Below are positions 17,402 through 25,623 of a stretch of DNA of 64,000 nt, piece by piece. Under the pieces are notes generated by a model. That model saw only the letters and a list, made by a program, of their open reading frames with translations, was not told the origin of the DNA and searched no databases. Position 1 is the stretch's first letter. Each line of letters opens with the position of its first letter. This stretch comes from Phyllobacterium phragmitis. Its GTDB lineage: Bacteria; Pseudomonadota; Alphaproteobacteria; Rhizobiales; Rhizobiaceae. Position numbers and translations under genes: made by a program. The DNA lies in assembly GCF_002980495.1 (NCBI RefSeq), contig NZ_PVBR01000004.1, forward strand, positions 186,001 through 250,000. The letters run 5' to 3'.

Positions 17402-17414
17402 AATTTGAAAGCAA
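17402..17414 (+). promoter_or_regulatory. Candidate Ada operator (AAT-N6-GCAA)
   Basis: The sequence aat-ttgaaa-gcaa lies 61 bases before the ada start. In Escherichia coli, methylated Ada recognises an A box AAT and a B box GCAA spaced by six bases, and activates its own gene. The match is exact to that rule, but the pattern is short and can arise by chance. Confidence 0.4.
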
Positions 17415-17474
17415 GCGCCGGAGTGTTTGTCCTTACGGCTAGCGATAGAAAGGTGGACCAAGAGCAATTGAAGG

Positions 17475-18563
17475 ATGAAAGCAATGAACCTTGTCGCCAA
17501 ACTTGCACCTGTCACACCCGCCGAGCGCGATCCGCGCTGGACGGCGCTGGTCAACCGCGATCCGGCTTTTGACGGAAAATTCGTCTATTCGGTGCGGACA
17601 ACCGGCGTCTACTGCCGCCCGACATGCCCATCCCGTCTGGCCAAGCCGGAGAACATCGCCTTCCACGCCGATTGCGCGGAGGCCGAAAAGGCGGGCTTCA
17701 GGCCCTGCCTGCGTTGCCGGCCCAATGAGGCGTCTCGGGCCCAGCGCCATGCGGCCATCGTCGCCGATGCATGCCGCAGGATTGAAGCCTCGGAAGAACT
17801 GCCGGCGCTGGACGCGCTTGCCGGGACGGCAGGCATCAGCCCCTACCACTTCCATCGCCTCTTCAAGTCGATCACGGGATTGACGCCAAAAGCCTATGGC
17901 GTAGCGCATCGCGCCCACCGCATCCGCGGCCATCTCTCAGAGGGCAAGGGCAGCGTCACCGAAGCGATCTACGATGCCGGCTTCAGTTCGAGCAGCCGTT
18001 TCTACGAGACCTCAAACAAGGTTCTCGGCATGACGCCAAGCGCGTTTCGCGCCGGTGGAGTGGAGGCGGAGATCAAATTCGCCATCGCGGAATGTTCGCT
18101 GGGCGCCATTCTGGTGGCAACAAGCGGGAAAGGCGTCTGCGCCATTCTTCTGGGCGATGATCCGGATGCGCTTGCGCGCGACCTGCAGGACAAGTTCCCC
18201 AAGGCCAATCTGATCGGCGGCGACGCTGAATTCGAGGCGCTGGTGTCGAAGGTGGTCGGCTTTGTTGAAGCGCCGGCGATCGGCCTCGACCTGCCGCTCG
18301 ATTTGCGCGGTACGGCATTCCAGGAGCGCGTCTGGCAGGCGCTACGCGATATTCCGGCGGGCGAGACGGCGAGCTACAGCCAAATCGCCACACGCATCGG
18401 CGCGCCTAGGGCGGTCAGGGCCGTGGCCCAGGCCTGCGCCGCCAATGCCATCGCCGTGGCGATCCCCTGCCACCGCGTGGTGCGGCATGATGGCGGCCTT
18501 TCGGGTTATCGCTGGGGGGTGGAGCGCAAGCGGGCGCTGCTGCAGAGGGAAAGCGGGGTGTAG
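17475..18563 (+). CDS. ada: Ada: bifunctional alkylation-response activator and O6-methylguanine-DNA methyltransferase
   Basis: 362 residues with the full Ada layout. The N-terminal zinc domain (about 15-80) keeps all four cysteines: VYCRPTC and FRPCLRC. An AraC-type helix-turn-helix follows (about 95-185, ISPYHFHRLFKSITGLTPKAY). The C-terminal methyltransferase (about 200-360) has AIPCHRVVR with the acceptor cysteine and GYRWGVERK. The protein repairs methylphosphotriesters and O6-methylguanine; methylation of the first zinc-ligand cysteine turns it into a gene activator. It is a single gene behind a candidate Ada box. It ends 3 bases before a short repeated motif and 29 bases before a strong GC-rich palindrome. 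Confidence 0.93.
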   Translation: MKAMNLVAKLAPVTPAERDPRWTALVNRDPAFDGKFVYSVRTTGVYCRPTCPSRLAKPENIAFHADCAEAEKAGFRPCLRCRPNEASRAQRHAAIVADACRRIEASEELPALDALAGTAGISPYHFHRLFKSITGLTPKAYGVAHRAHRIRGHLSEGKGSVTEAIYDAGFSSSSRFYETSNKVLGMTPSAFRAGGVEAEIKFAIAECSLGAILVATSGKGVCAILLGDDPDALARDLQDKFPKANLIGGDAEFEALVSKVVGFVEAPAIGLDLPLDLRGTAFQERVWQALRDIPAGETASYSQIATRIGAPRAVRAVAQACAANAIAVAIPCHRVVRHDGGLSGYRWGVERKRALLQRESGV

Positions 18564-18566
18564 AGC

Positions 18567-18586
18567 GTTCCTGTTTTAATGGAATC
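18567..18586. repeat. 20-base repeated motif, copy 1 (3 bases after the ada stop)
   Basis: The motif gttcctgttttaatggaatc recurs at 57169-57188 with one change (A to G). Both copies begin exactly three bases after a TAG stop codon. It looks like a dispersed chromosomal repeat fragment; no function is evident. Confidence 0.5.
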
Positions 18587-18592
18587 GCGAGG

Positions 18593-18661
18593 CACCCCCC
18601 TCTGCCCTGCCGGGCATCTCCCCCACAAGGGGGGAGATGCCCGGCAGGGCAGAGGGGGGTG
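18593..18661. repeat. Perfect 32-bp inverted repeat, GC-rich palindrome between ada and pheT
   Basis: The arms 18593-18624 and 18630-18661 are exact reverse complements around a 5-base loop (acaag). The core text is ctctgccctgccgggcatct. It lies between two convergent genes. As RNA it would fold into a very stable hairpin in either direction and could stop both transcripts, although there is no T-tract. Repeats with this cytosine-rich core are familiar as dispersed intergenic elements in Hyphomicrobiales genomes (from memory). Confidence 0.75.
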
Positions 18662-18681
18662 GTGCTCAAGCACCGACCTGA

Positions 18682-21087
18682 TCACCCCCGCAAAACACCA
18701 CCCGTCTGCTTGCCGACATTTTCAACGATTCGCTTTGCCAGACCGTCCAGATCCTCATCCGTCAGCGTGCGCTCCTGCGGCTGGATCGCTACCTCGATGG
18801 CGATGGATTTTTTATCCTCACCGAGGGCCGGGCCTTCGAATATGTCGAATATCTGCACGCCTGATATCAGCTTGCGATCTGCAGCGCCTGCCGCGCGCAG
18901 CACGGAGGCCGCCTCGACCGATTTATCCACCACGAAAGCGAAATCGCGGCGCACCGTCTGGAACGCCGAGAGCGTGAGCGGCGGCTTGGTGCGTGTCGGC
19001 TTTTGTTTCGGCTCCGGAATAGCATCGATGAACACTTCGAAGCCGCAGAGCACGCCGCTGACATCGAGCGTTTCCAGCGTTTTGGGATGGAATTCGCCGA
19101 AATAGCCGAGAACCACCTTCGGGCCGAGCTTGATCGTGCCGGAGCGGCCCGGATGATACCAGGACGGCCCGCCCGCCTCGATCTGCACCCGGTCGACCGG
19201 CGCGCCGCAGGCTTCCAGCACCGCCAGCGCATCGGCCTTGGCATCGAACACATCCACCGGAGCGGCATTCCCGGCCCAATGGCGGCCGGTGGCGGCGAGC
19301 TTCGCCGTACCGCGGCGCACACCGCCTGCGACGCGGCGCTGGCCGTCGGGCATGCTGCTCTCATAGGTGCCGGACACTTCGAACAGCGCCAGATCGTTGA
19401 AACCGCGATCCGCATTGCGCTGCGCGCCAGAGAGCAGCCCCGGCAGCAGCGAGGGCCGCATATCGGACATATCGGCGGCGATGGGGTTGGCGAGCTTGAG
19501 TTCCGCCGCGCCGCCGCCGAAGGCTTTGGCATGGGCAGCCGGAATGAACGACCATGTCACCGCCTCCATCATGCCGCGTGCCGCCAATGCGCGTTTGGCA
19601 GCACGGGTGCGAATCTGCAGCACGGTCAGGATCTTGCCGTTGACCGAAGCGTGGCGCGGCAGAGGCTGCGGCGCGATGTTGTCGACGCCGTGAATGCGCA
19701 TCACTTCCTCGACCAGATCGGCCTTGCCATCGACATCGGGCCGCCACGACGGGACCAGAACATCCACGATATCGCCATCGCCTTGCGGCGCGAAGCCGAG
19801 GCGCTTGAGGATATCGAGGCTTTCGGCTTTCGCCACTTCGATGCCGGTGAGGCGTTTCACCTCGGAAACCGGGAAAGTGACCAGCTTGGGTTCGTGACCG
19901 GCATAGCCCGCGACTTTGGCCTCGGTAGGCGTGCCGCCGCACAGATCGAGCACCATATGGGTTGCCAGTTCCAGCCCCGACACCATGAATTCCGGATCGA
20001 CGCCGCGCTCGAAGCGATAGCGCGCATCGGTGATGATGCCGAGTTCGCGACCGGTACGGGCGATGTTGCCCGGATTCCAGAGCGCCGATTCGATCAGCAC
20101 ATCGGTGGTGTTTTCGTCACAGCCGGAATGCTCAGCCCCCATGATTCCGGCAATCGATTCGATACCGTTATCATCGGAGATGACGCAAATCTGGTCGTTG
20201 AGCTTGTATTCGCGCCCATCGAGCGCCAGCACCGTCTCGCCGTCGCGCGCGCGGCGCACCACAAGATCGCCCTTGACCTTGGCCGCGTCGAAGACATGCA
20301 GCGGACGGCCCCGGTCGAAGGTGATGTAATTGGTGATATCGACCAGCGCATTGATCGGGCGAAGGCCTATTGCCGTGAGCCGCTGCTGCAGCCATTTCGG
20401 GCTCGGGCCGTTCTTCACGCCCCTGACCAGGCGCAGCGCGAAGCCGGGGCAGAGATCCGGCGTCTCGATCGTCAGCTTGACCGGCGTTGGCCCCTCGCTC
20501 TTGACCGGGGCGACAGTGCCGTCCTTGAGCGTGCCCAGACCAGCTGCCGCGAGATCGCGGGCGATGCCGTAGACGCCGGTCGCGTCCGGGCGGTTCGGCG
20601 TCAGGTTTATCTCGATGACCGGATCGTCAAGCCCGGCATAGGCGGCGAAGCTTGTCCCGACCGGCGCGTCGGCGGGCAGGTCGATGATGCCATTATGCTC
20701 ATCCGACATCTCAAGCTCGCGTTCGGAGCACATCATGCCATGACTCTCGACGCCCCTGATCTTGCCCACCGATAGGGTCACATCGAGGCCCGGCACATAG
20801 GCTCCGGGCGGCGCGAAAACGCCGATCAGACCCGCGCGGGCATTCGGCGCGCCGCAGACCACCTGAATGGGCTTGCCGTCGCCGGTATCGACAGCGAGCA
20901 CCTGCAACTTGTCGGCATCCGGATGCCGTTCCGCCGTCAATACTCTTGCGATCCTGAAGGGCTCCAGCGCCGCTTTGTCATCGACGGCTTCGACCTCAAG
21001 GCCGATCATCGTCAGCGTCTCAACGATCTGTTCGAGCGGGGCGTCGGTATCGAGATGATCCTTGAGCCAGGAGAGTGTGAATTTCAT
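18682..21087 (-). CDS. pheT: Phenylalanyl-tRNA synthetase, beta subunit
   Basis: 801 residues, the usual length for bacterial PheT. Order of domains: N-terminal [21 protein letters not shown], tRNA-binding OB fold (about 40-150, [21 protein letters not shown]), B3/B4 editing domain (about 210-380, [23 protein letters not shown] is family-typical), B5 domain, catalytic-like core and a C-terminal ferredoxin-like anticodon-binding domain ([17 protein letters not shown]). With PheS it charges tRNA-Phe in the cytoplasm. It normally follows pheS directly; here a foreign-looking gene is wedged between them, and the pheT ribosome site AAGAAG lies in that gene's last codons. Confidence 0.97.
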   Translation of the reverse strand: MKFTLSWLKDHLDTDAPLEQIVETLTMIGLEVEAVDDKAALEPFRIARVLTAERHPDADKLQVLAVDTGDGKPIQVVCGAPNARAGLIGVFAPPGAYVPGLDVTLSVGKIRGVESHGMMCSERELEMSDEHNGIIDLPADAPVGTSFAAYAGLDDPVIEINLTPNRPDATGVYGIARDLAAAGLGTLKDGTVAPVKSEGPTPVKLTIETPDLCPGFALRLVRGVKNGPSPKWLQQRLTAIGLRPINALVDITNYITFDRGRPLHVFDAAKVKGDLVVRRARDGETVLALDGREYKLNDQICVISDDNGIESIAGIMGAEHSGCDENTTDVLIESALWNPGNIARTGRELGIITDARYRFERGVDPEFMVSGLELATHMVLDLCGGTPTEAKVAGYAGHEPKLVTFPVSEVKRLTGIEVAKAESLDILKRLGFAPQGDGDIVDVLVPSWRPDVDGKADLVEEVMRIHGVDNIAPQPLPRHASVNGKILTVLQIRTRAAKRALAARGMMEAVTWSFIPAAHAKAFGGGAAELKLANPIAADMSDMRPSLLPGLLSGAQRNADRGFNDLALFEVSGTYESSMPDGQRRVAGGVRRGTAKLAATGRHWAGNAAPVDVFDAKADALAVLEACGAPVDRVQIEAGGPSWYHPGRSGTIKLGPKVVLGYFGEFHPKTLETLDVSGVLCGFEVFIDAIPEPKQKPTRTKPPLTLSAFQTVRRDFAFVVDKSVEAASVLRAAGAADRKLISGVQIFDIFEGPALGEDKKSIAIEVAIQPQERTLTDEDLDGLAKRIVENVGKQTGGVLRG

Positions 21088-21094
21088 GGTTTTT

Positions 21095-21775
21095 TCACTT
21101 CTTGGTAAGTGCTATCTGGTGCCTTATGTCGTAAAGCATATCGTATATCTCTCTGAACTCCCTTTCGTACCCAGGCACTTCTATGTGATCTGGAAAAAGT
21201 TCTACATCGGATATATCCTGTCTAATCGCCTCCTCCATCTCGGATAGTCGCTCATATACAGAACCGATGGTGATATTTTCGCCATCTGGTATGTTCAGAC
21301 GCAACAAACTGGTAAGAGGATTTTCTAGAGGATGCTTTGATTTCTCGACTTTTTTAATTTGCTTCTTCATAGCCTCTCTGGCTTCATCGACACTTATCAG
21401 ATCAGTGTGATCGACATGAATTGTACGCGTGTTTGCTATGTCGAACGGAATTTTTTCTTTTGAATCAATCAATTGAATGAAGGGCTTCTGAGAAGCATGG
21501 CGAACAGCTAATTCATAAAAAACATTGGGATTCCCACCTGTCAGATCTGCAATCACGAGATCATCAGATACTACTCGGCGAATTATTTGAGACGTGATCA
21601 AGCCAGGCTCATCAATTTCGTCTGCTCTCTGAACGGAATATCCTAGTTCTTCCACTGTTGGTCGGACCAAATACCTCAGTATTTTATCCGATCGGTCACG
21701 AACATCAGACTTCGGAACACCGATTGGGGCAACGAAGAAGCAACTCTTTGCCGTTTTTTCCATGAATGCCGTCAT
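21095..21775 (-). CDS. Nucleoside deoxyribosyltransferase/TIR-like fold protein inserted between pheS and pheT
   Basis: 226 residues from ATG 21775 behind AAGGGGG. The N-terminal ~125 residues read as a Rossmann-like alpha/beta domain: [48 protein letters not shown], then [14 protein letters not shown] and KPFIQLID. The [12 protein letters not shown] motif is shared with nucleoside 2-deoxyribosyltransferases and TIR-like nucleotide-processing proteins. Glu88 falls where their catalytic Glu lies. The C-terminal ~95 residues are charged and helical, without a known domain. Base composition is strikingly AT-rich (about 42% GC in sampled lines, neighbours about 60%), indicating transfer. It probably rides on pheS transcription. 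Substrate and role are unknown; a defence or NAD/nucleotide-cleaving role is inference. Confidence 0.6.
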   Translation of the reverse strand: MTAFMEKTAKSCFFVAPIGVPKSDVRDRSDKILRYLVRPTVEELGYSVQRADEIDEPGLITSQIIRRVVSDDLVIADLTGGNPNVFYELAVRHASQKPFIQLIDSKEKIPFDIANTRTIHVDHTDLISVDEAREAMKKQIKKVEKSKHPLENPLTSLLRLNIPDGENITIGSVYERLSEMEEAIRQDISDVELFPDHIEVPGYEREFREIYDMLYDIRHQIALTKK

Positions 21776-21797
21776 ACTAGCCCCCTTATTTCAACGA

Positions 21798-22880
21798 TTA
21801 GCTGCTCAGCCCACCGAACAGCGTCGGCATGTCGAGTGGGCGGAAGCCGTAGTGTTGCAGCCAGCGGACATCGGCGTCGAAGAAGGCGCGCAGATCAGGC
21901 ATGCCGTATTTCAGCATGGCGATGCGGTCGATTCCCATGCCCCAGGCGAAGCCTTGATATTCATCCGGATCGAGGCCACAAAAGCGCAGCACATTGGGGT
22001 GCACCATGCCGCAGCCGAGGATCTCCATCCAGTCGTCGCCTTCACCGAACCTGACTTCGGTTCCCGAGCGGTCGCACTGAATATCGACTTCCATCGATGG
22101 TTCGGTAAACGGGAAGAAGGACGGGCGGAAGCGCATCTTCAGCGACGGCACCTCGAAGAACGCCTTGCAGAACTCCTCCAGCACCCATTTCATGTTGGCG
22201 ACATTGGCCGTTTTGTCGATCACCAATCCCTCGACCTGATGGAACATCGGCGAATGGGTCGCGTCGGAATCCATGCGGTAGGTCTTGCCGGGAATGACGA
22301 TGCGGATCGGCGGTTTTTGCGTTTCCATGGTGTGAATTTGCACCGGCGAGGTGTGGGTGCGCAGAAGCTTGCGCTCGCCCTTTTCATCCGGGTTGAAGAA
22401 GAAGGTGTCGTGCATCTCGCGCGCCGGATGGCCTTCGGGGAAATTCAGCGCAGTGAAATTGTAATAATCCGTCTCGATGTCAGGACCTTCGGCGATAGCG
22501 AAGCCCATGTCGGCGAAGATCGCGGTGATCTCGTCGATAACCTGGCTGATCGGGTGGATACGGCCCCGCTCCACAGGCGATGCGCGCACGGGCAGCGTGA
22601 CGTCGACCTTCTCGGTTTCGAGGCGGGCGGTGATCGCCACATCGCGCAACTCCGCCTTGCGCAGGCCCAGCGCCTCGGTGACGCGGGTTTTCAGCCCGTT
22701 AATGGCCGGTCCTTGCGTTTGGCGCTCCTCCGGCGACATGCTGCCGAGCGATTTCAGTTTTTCCGAAATCGAACCTTTCTTGCCAAGAGCCGCGACCCTG
22801 ACGGCCTCGATGGCCTGCTCGTCTTGCACCGCGGCGATCTCAGCCAGAAGGGACTGTTCCAGTTCAGCGATATCGGACAT
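21798..22880 (-). CDS. pheS: Phenylalanyl-tRNA synthetase, alpha subunit
   Basis: 360 residues, standard for PheS. The N-terminal coiled coil (about 1-90) is followed by the class II catalytic core. Motif 2 region: [13 protein letters not shown] and [10 protein letters not shown]. Motif 3 region: [10 protein letters not shown] and [18 protein letters not shown]. It makes phenylalanyl-tRNA as an alpha2beta2 enzyme with PheT. The gene starts at ATG 22880 and lies downstream of rplT on the same strand, separated by a terminator-like hairpin and a large palindromic repeat, so it probably has its own promoter in 22881-22950 or within the repeat. Confidence 0.97.
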   Translation of the reverse strand: MSDIAELEQSLLAEIAAVQDEQAIEAVRVAALGKKGSISEKLKSLGSMSPEERQTQGPAINGLKTRVTEALGLRKAELRDVAITARLETEKVDVTLPVRASPVERGRIHPISQVIDEITAIFADMGFAIAEGPDIETDYYNFTALNFPEGHPAREMHDTFFFNPDEKGERKLLRTHTSPVQIHTMETQKPPIRIVIPGKTYRMDSDATHSPMFHQVEGLVIDKTANVANMKWVLEEFCKAFFEVPSLKMRFRPSFFPFTEPSMEVDIQCDRSGTEVRFGEGDDWMEILGCGMVHPNVLRFCGLDPDEYQGFAWGMGIDRIAMLKYGMPDLRAFFDADVRWLQHYGFRPLDMPTLFGGLSS

Positions 22881-22900
22881 GAGTCAAGTTCCGTGAGTTT

Positions 22901-23098
22901 AGAGGTTGCCATGGTTTAATTGAAACGCTGGCAGGATAAAGCTCCTTGTTCTGCCGTCATTCTCGGGCTTGTCCCGAGAATCTGCCGACAAGAAAAAGAA
23001 AAGCAATTACCGTCCTGATAGCGCAGCAGATTCTCGGGACAAGCCCGAGAATGACGGCCAGAGGGGGATGCTGTTTCAAGTTAGTTCTGACAACCTCT
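22901..23098. repeat. Palindromic repeat element, copy A, nested in an outer inverted repeat upstream of pheS
   Basis: The inner element has perfect 33-bp arms (22953-22985 and 23026-23058) with core ctcgggcttgtcccgag, around a 40-base spacer. A second copy lies inside addA (38855-38964) in reverse orientation. The two spacers share an aaagc...taccgtcctga stretch, so the element is a family and not only a hairpin. The inner element sits in an outer imperfect inverted repeat: agaggttg at 22901-22908 and caacctct at 23091-23098, with gaaac/gtttc matches further in. Cores of this kind are widespread in alphaproteobacterial intergenic DNA (from memory). Confidence 0.8.
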
Positions 23099-23113
23099 AG
23101 CGGGTAAGAAGCG

Positions 23114-23147
23114 AAAAACCCGCGCGAGCCTTAAGCCAGCGCGGGTT
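23114..23147 (-). terminator. Rho-independent terminator after rplT
   Basis: On the minus strand the arms aacccgcgc (23139-23147 side) and gcgcgggtt (23117-23125 side) form a 9-bp stem, followed by more Ts at 23116-23114. It lies 42 bases past the rplT stop. Confidence 0.75.
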
Positions 23148-23188
23148 CTCCAAACAGTACCGATTTTGCTTTGGGAGAGGCGACTGGC

Positions 23189-23590
23189 TTAATGGACAGC
23201 GCCTTCAAAAGCGTTCGGCGTGGTATCTTTCAGATATTCGAGCGCCTTCTTGGCCTCAACGACCAGCGCGCCGAATGCTTCCGGCTCGTGGATCGCGAGA
23301 TCCGACAGAACCTTGCGATCGACTTCGATGCCGGTCTTGGAAAGACCATCGATGAAGCGGCCATAGGTCAGTCCATGCTCACGCACGGCGGCGTTGATGC
23401 GCTGGATCCACAAAGCGCGGAAAGAGCGCTTGCGATTCTTGCGGTCGCGATAGGCATATTGCTTCGAGCGATCGACAGCAGCCTTGGCGGCGCGGATGGT
23501 GTTCTTGCGGCGGCCACGGAAACCCTCGGCCTGCTTGAGAACCTTCTTGTGCTTGGCATGGGACGTTACGCCCCGTTTTACGCGTGCCAT
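23189..23590 (-). CDS. rplT: 50S ribosomal protein L20
   Basis: 133 residues, highly basic, with the conserved opening [19 protein letters not shown] and [18 protein letters not shown]20 binds 23S rRNA early in large-subunit assembly and in many bacteria represses its own operon by binding the leader mRNA. The gene follows rpmI by 29 bases on the same strand. A hairpin terminator follows. The C-terminal end is slightly longer than Escherichia coli L20 (118 residues), as usual in alphaproteobacteria. Confidence 0.97.
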   Translation of the reverse strand: MARVKRGVTSHAKHKKVLKQAEGFRGRRKNTIRAAKAAVDRSKQYAYRDRKNRKRSFRALWIQRINAAVREHGLTYGRFIDGLSKTGIEVDRKVLSDLAIHEPEAFGALVVEAKKALEYLKDTTPNAFEGAVH

Positions 23591-23619
23591 GATATGATCT
23601 CCTTAAATCTAGGTTCGGC

Positions 23620-23820
23620 TCAAAGGCCGTTCGGCAGGAACTTCTTCACGATCTTGGCATCGGGTTCTGCGAGAACCATCGTGCCGCGTGCATCGCGAAT
23701 GAACTTGTTCGAGCGCTTGATCATGCCATGGCGTTTGCCGGCGGCAGCGGCCTTGACTTTGCCGGTGGCGGTGATCTTGAACCGCTTCTTGGCAGAAGAT
23801 TTGGTCTTCATCTTGGGCAT
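23620..23820 (-). CDS. rpmI: 50S ribosomal protein L35
   Basis: 66 residues. The start is ATG 23820 ([20 protein letters not shown]), the conserved L35 N-terminus; the longer open frame upstream is not coding. It is basic and ends [11 protein letters not shown]35 is a small protein of the large ribosomal subunit. It is followed by rplT, the usual pair, but infC is separated from it by an unrelated methyltransferase gene. A GGAGT ribosome site precedes it. Confidence 0.96.
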   Translation of the reverse strand: MPKMKTKSSAKKRFKITATGKVKAAAAGKRHGMIKRSNKFIRDARGTMVLAEPDAKIVKKFLPNGL

Positions 23821-24007
23821 TTTGCTACTCCTTTTTTGAGGTCCCTGTCGTTCCTTCGGAACTCCACACCTCTTGTTTTTACTGTTCCGAGCCGACCAAA
23901 GCCCGAAAAGCATAAGAAACCGCCACGGCATGCCCTGCCGGGCGGTTCGAACGCGGCCTTATAGGCACAAAGCCGGAGAAATGCAAGGGATGAACGCGTC
24001 CGCGCTG

Positions 24008-24625
24008 TCAATAAAGCCGCAGCAGAACGGGCAGGATATGCACTCCCTGAAGATACTCGACGAACTCGAAGAAGGGATAGGCGATGAAGAATACGAGGCC
24101 GTCGAAAAGGGTGCGGTAGATTCTGTCAGGCTTCACCGTCAGCTCGGCACGGTCCGAGAACAGCGAAAAGCGCGGGAAGAAGCGGGGCACTTCGGCCAGA
24201 TAGGTGCGGTAGCTTTCGCCGAAGGTCTTTTCCAGATAGCCTTCCTCGGCGCGGATCACCACCAAGAAGGCGAAATAGCAAAGCACCGCGAAACCCAGGG
24301 TGATAGTAACGCTTCCGGTCATCGCGCCGATGCCGGCCGCACCAATCGTACTGAAGACATAGAGCGGATTGCGGCTGACGGAGTACGGGCCATAACGGAC
24401 AATTTCGGCGCTCTTGCGCCCACCTATATAAAGTGTGCACCACATACGCCCGACAATGGCGAGCACGATGAAGCTAAGCCCGAATACTTCCACATATTCA
24501 TGGAACGCGTTGTCCTGCCCTACCGCACGCACGAACAGGAGCGCGAAAACCATAAGTCCGATCAGCAGGGCAATAACGATGCGCCTGCGCTGTTGGAACC
24601 GGCCCATATCACTCAATGTGCGCAT
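24008..24625 (-). CDS. Isoprenylcysteine carboxyl methyltransferase-like membrane protein (ICMT/PEMT family)
   Basis: 205 residues from ATG 24625 behind GGGGA; the frame is open further upstream. Several membrane segments (about 17-37, 46-66, 90-118, 170-190). The family signature is clear: RYGPYSVSRNPLYV followed by E-E-G-Y-LEKTFGESYRTYLAEVPRFFP, which is the SAM-binding and catalytic region of ICMT/phospholipid-methyltransferase proteins. It probably methylates a lipid or small membrane molecule; the substrate is unknown. It separates infC from rpmI, genes that are adjacent in most bacteria, and a terminator after infC isolates it from infC transcription. Confidence 0.75.
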   Translation of the reverse strand: MRTLSDMGRFQQRRRIVIALLIGLMVFALLFVRAVGQDNAFHEYVEVFGLSFIVLAIVGRMWCTLYIGGRKSAEIVRYGPYSVSRNPLYVFSTIGAAGIGAMTGSVTITLGFAVLCYFAFLVVIRAEEGYLEKTFGESYRTYLAEVPRFFPRFSLFSDRAELTVKPDRIYRTLFDGLVFFIAYPFFEFVEYLQGVHILPVLLRLY

Positions 24626-24720
24626 GCTGGAATTCCCCGCCGATAAAATTGATAATTGCCGCTTCTTGGCGCACTTCATGGGCAATTTGTGGCGAAACCG
24701 CCAAATCTCCCACAGGCAAC

Positions 24721-24748
24721 AAAAAAGCCGCCCAAGGGCGGCTTTTCG
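24721..24748. terminator. Rho-independent terminator after infC
   Basis: GCCGCCC (24727-24733) and GGGCGGC (24736-24742) form a tight hairpin. A run of six A on the left reads as TTTTTT after the stem on the minus strand. It lies about 25 bases past the infC stop. The T-run on the right is shorter. Confidence 0.85.
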
Positions 24749-24769
24749 GAAGGTATGCTGCCAGCCGGA

Positions 24770-25309
24770 TTATTGACGCGGTGCAAGCACCATCATCATC
24801 TGGCGGCCTTCGAGACGCGGCTCGGCCTCGACCTTGGCGATCTCCACGGTGTCCTCCTTGACGCGATCCAGGAGCTTCATGCCGAGTTCCTGGTGGGCCA
24901 TTTCGCGGCCACGGAAGCGCAGCGTGAACTTGACCTTGTCGCCTTCCTCGAAGAAGCGCCCGGCAGCCTTCATCTTCACCTCATAATCATGGGTGTCGAT
25001 GTTCGGCCGCATCTTGATTTCCTTGATCTCGACCGTCTTCTGCTTCTTACGCGCTTCGGCGGCTTTTTTCTGGTTCTGGTATTTCAGCTTGCCGAGATCG
25101 ACGATCTTGCACACCGGAGGCTCGGCGTTCGGCACGATCTCGACGAGATCGAGCCCCGCCTCCTCGGCAAGCGCTAAGGCTTCCTGAATGGTGACGTCGC
25201 CGTGGTTTTGACCTTCGGCATCGATAAGCTGAACCCGGGGAACCCGGATATCTCGGTTGGAGCGCGGTCCGTCTTTCTGGACCGGCGCCGCTCTGAACGG
25301 TCGGCGAAT
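24770..25309 (-). CDS. infC: Translation initiation factor IF-3, starting with ATT
   Basis: 179 residues. The conserved IF-3 N-domain ([20 protein letters not shown], then [19 protein letters not shown]) lies upstream of the first ATG/GTG-type starts. Reading back, the frame opens at an ATT codon (25307-25309) giving [14 protein letters not shown]. An AGGAG ribosome site stands 8 bases ahead. IF-3 rejects non-standard start codons, and AUU-initiated infC is the known autoregulatory device in bacteria. The C-domain ([37 protein letters not shown]) binds the 30S subunit. The ending [13 protein letters not shown] is typical. Confidence 0.95.
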   Translation of the reverse strand: MRRPFRAAPVQKDGPRSNRDIRVPRVQLIDAEGQNHGDVTIQEALALAEEAGLDLVEIVPNAEPPVCKIVDLGKLKYQNQKKAAEARKKQKTVEIKEIKMRPNIDTHDYEVKMKAAGRFFEEGDKVKFTLRFRGREMAHQELGMKLLDRVKEDTVEIAKVEAEPRLEGRQMMMVLAPRQ

Positions 25310-25623
25310 GGTCGTTATCTCCTGAACTGTTTCACTTGGTATTCTTTATCCCACATGGTCATGCCTGACACATAACCGCGCTCTCGGCGGAGATGTCGCC
25401 AAGCAGGCGCGGATGTCAATAGCATCTTTCTGACGAGAAATCACCCCCGCGAGCGAAACCTCTCATTTGCCCGCGATAAGTGAAATATCGGTCACTATAC
25501 TAGGCATTTCAAGTCCGCAGCGCGCCATCAGGCCGGATCGAGGGTTTTCAAGCCAGCCAAATGCATGGCACAAGCAGGCACAGGGGCGGAAAGCATATCC
25601 GCAGCAAGAAGAGGAGACGATCG
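25310..25623. promoter_or_regulatory. Gene-free divergent interval between infC and the alpha/beta hydrolase gene
   Basis: 314 bases. It carries the infC leader on the minus strand (AGGAG site at 25317-25323) and the promoter of the rightward hydrolase operon. A short inverted repeat, gtga-aatatcg-gtcac-like, lies near 25480-25497. Nothing else recognisable is present; infC is not preceded by thrS here. Confidence 0.45.

Noticed and set aside
21095-21775. Nucleoside deoxyribosyltransferase as a firm functional name
   Set aside because: Only the Rossmann-like motif with the Glu is visible; substrate residues cannot be assigned, so only a fold-level call is given.
24135-25135. infC starting at the GTG at 25135
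   Set aside because: That start removes the conserved N-domain, which is present upstream in frame from ATT 25307-25309 with a good ribosome site.
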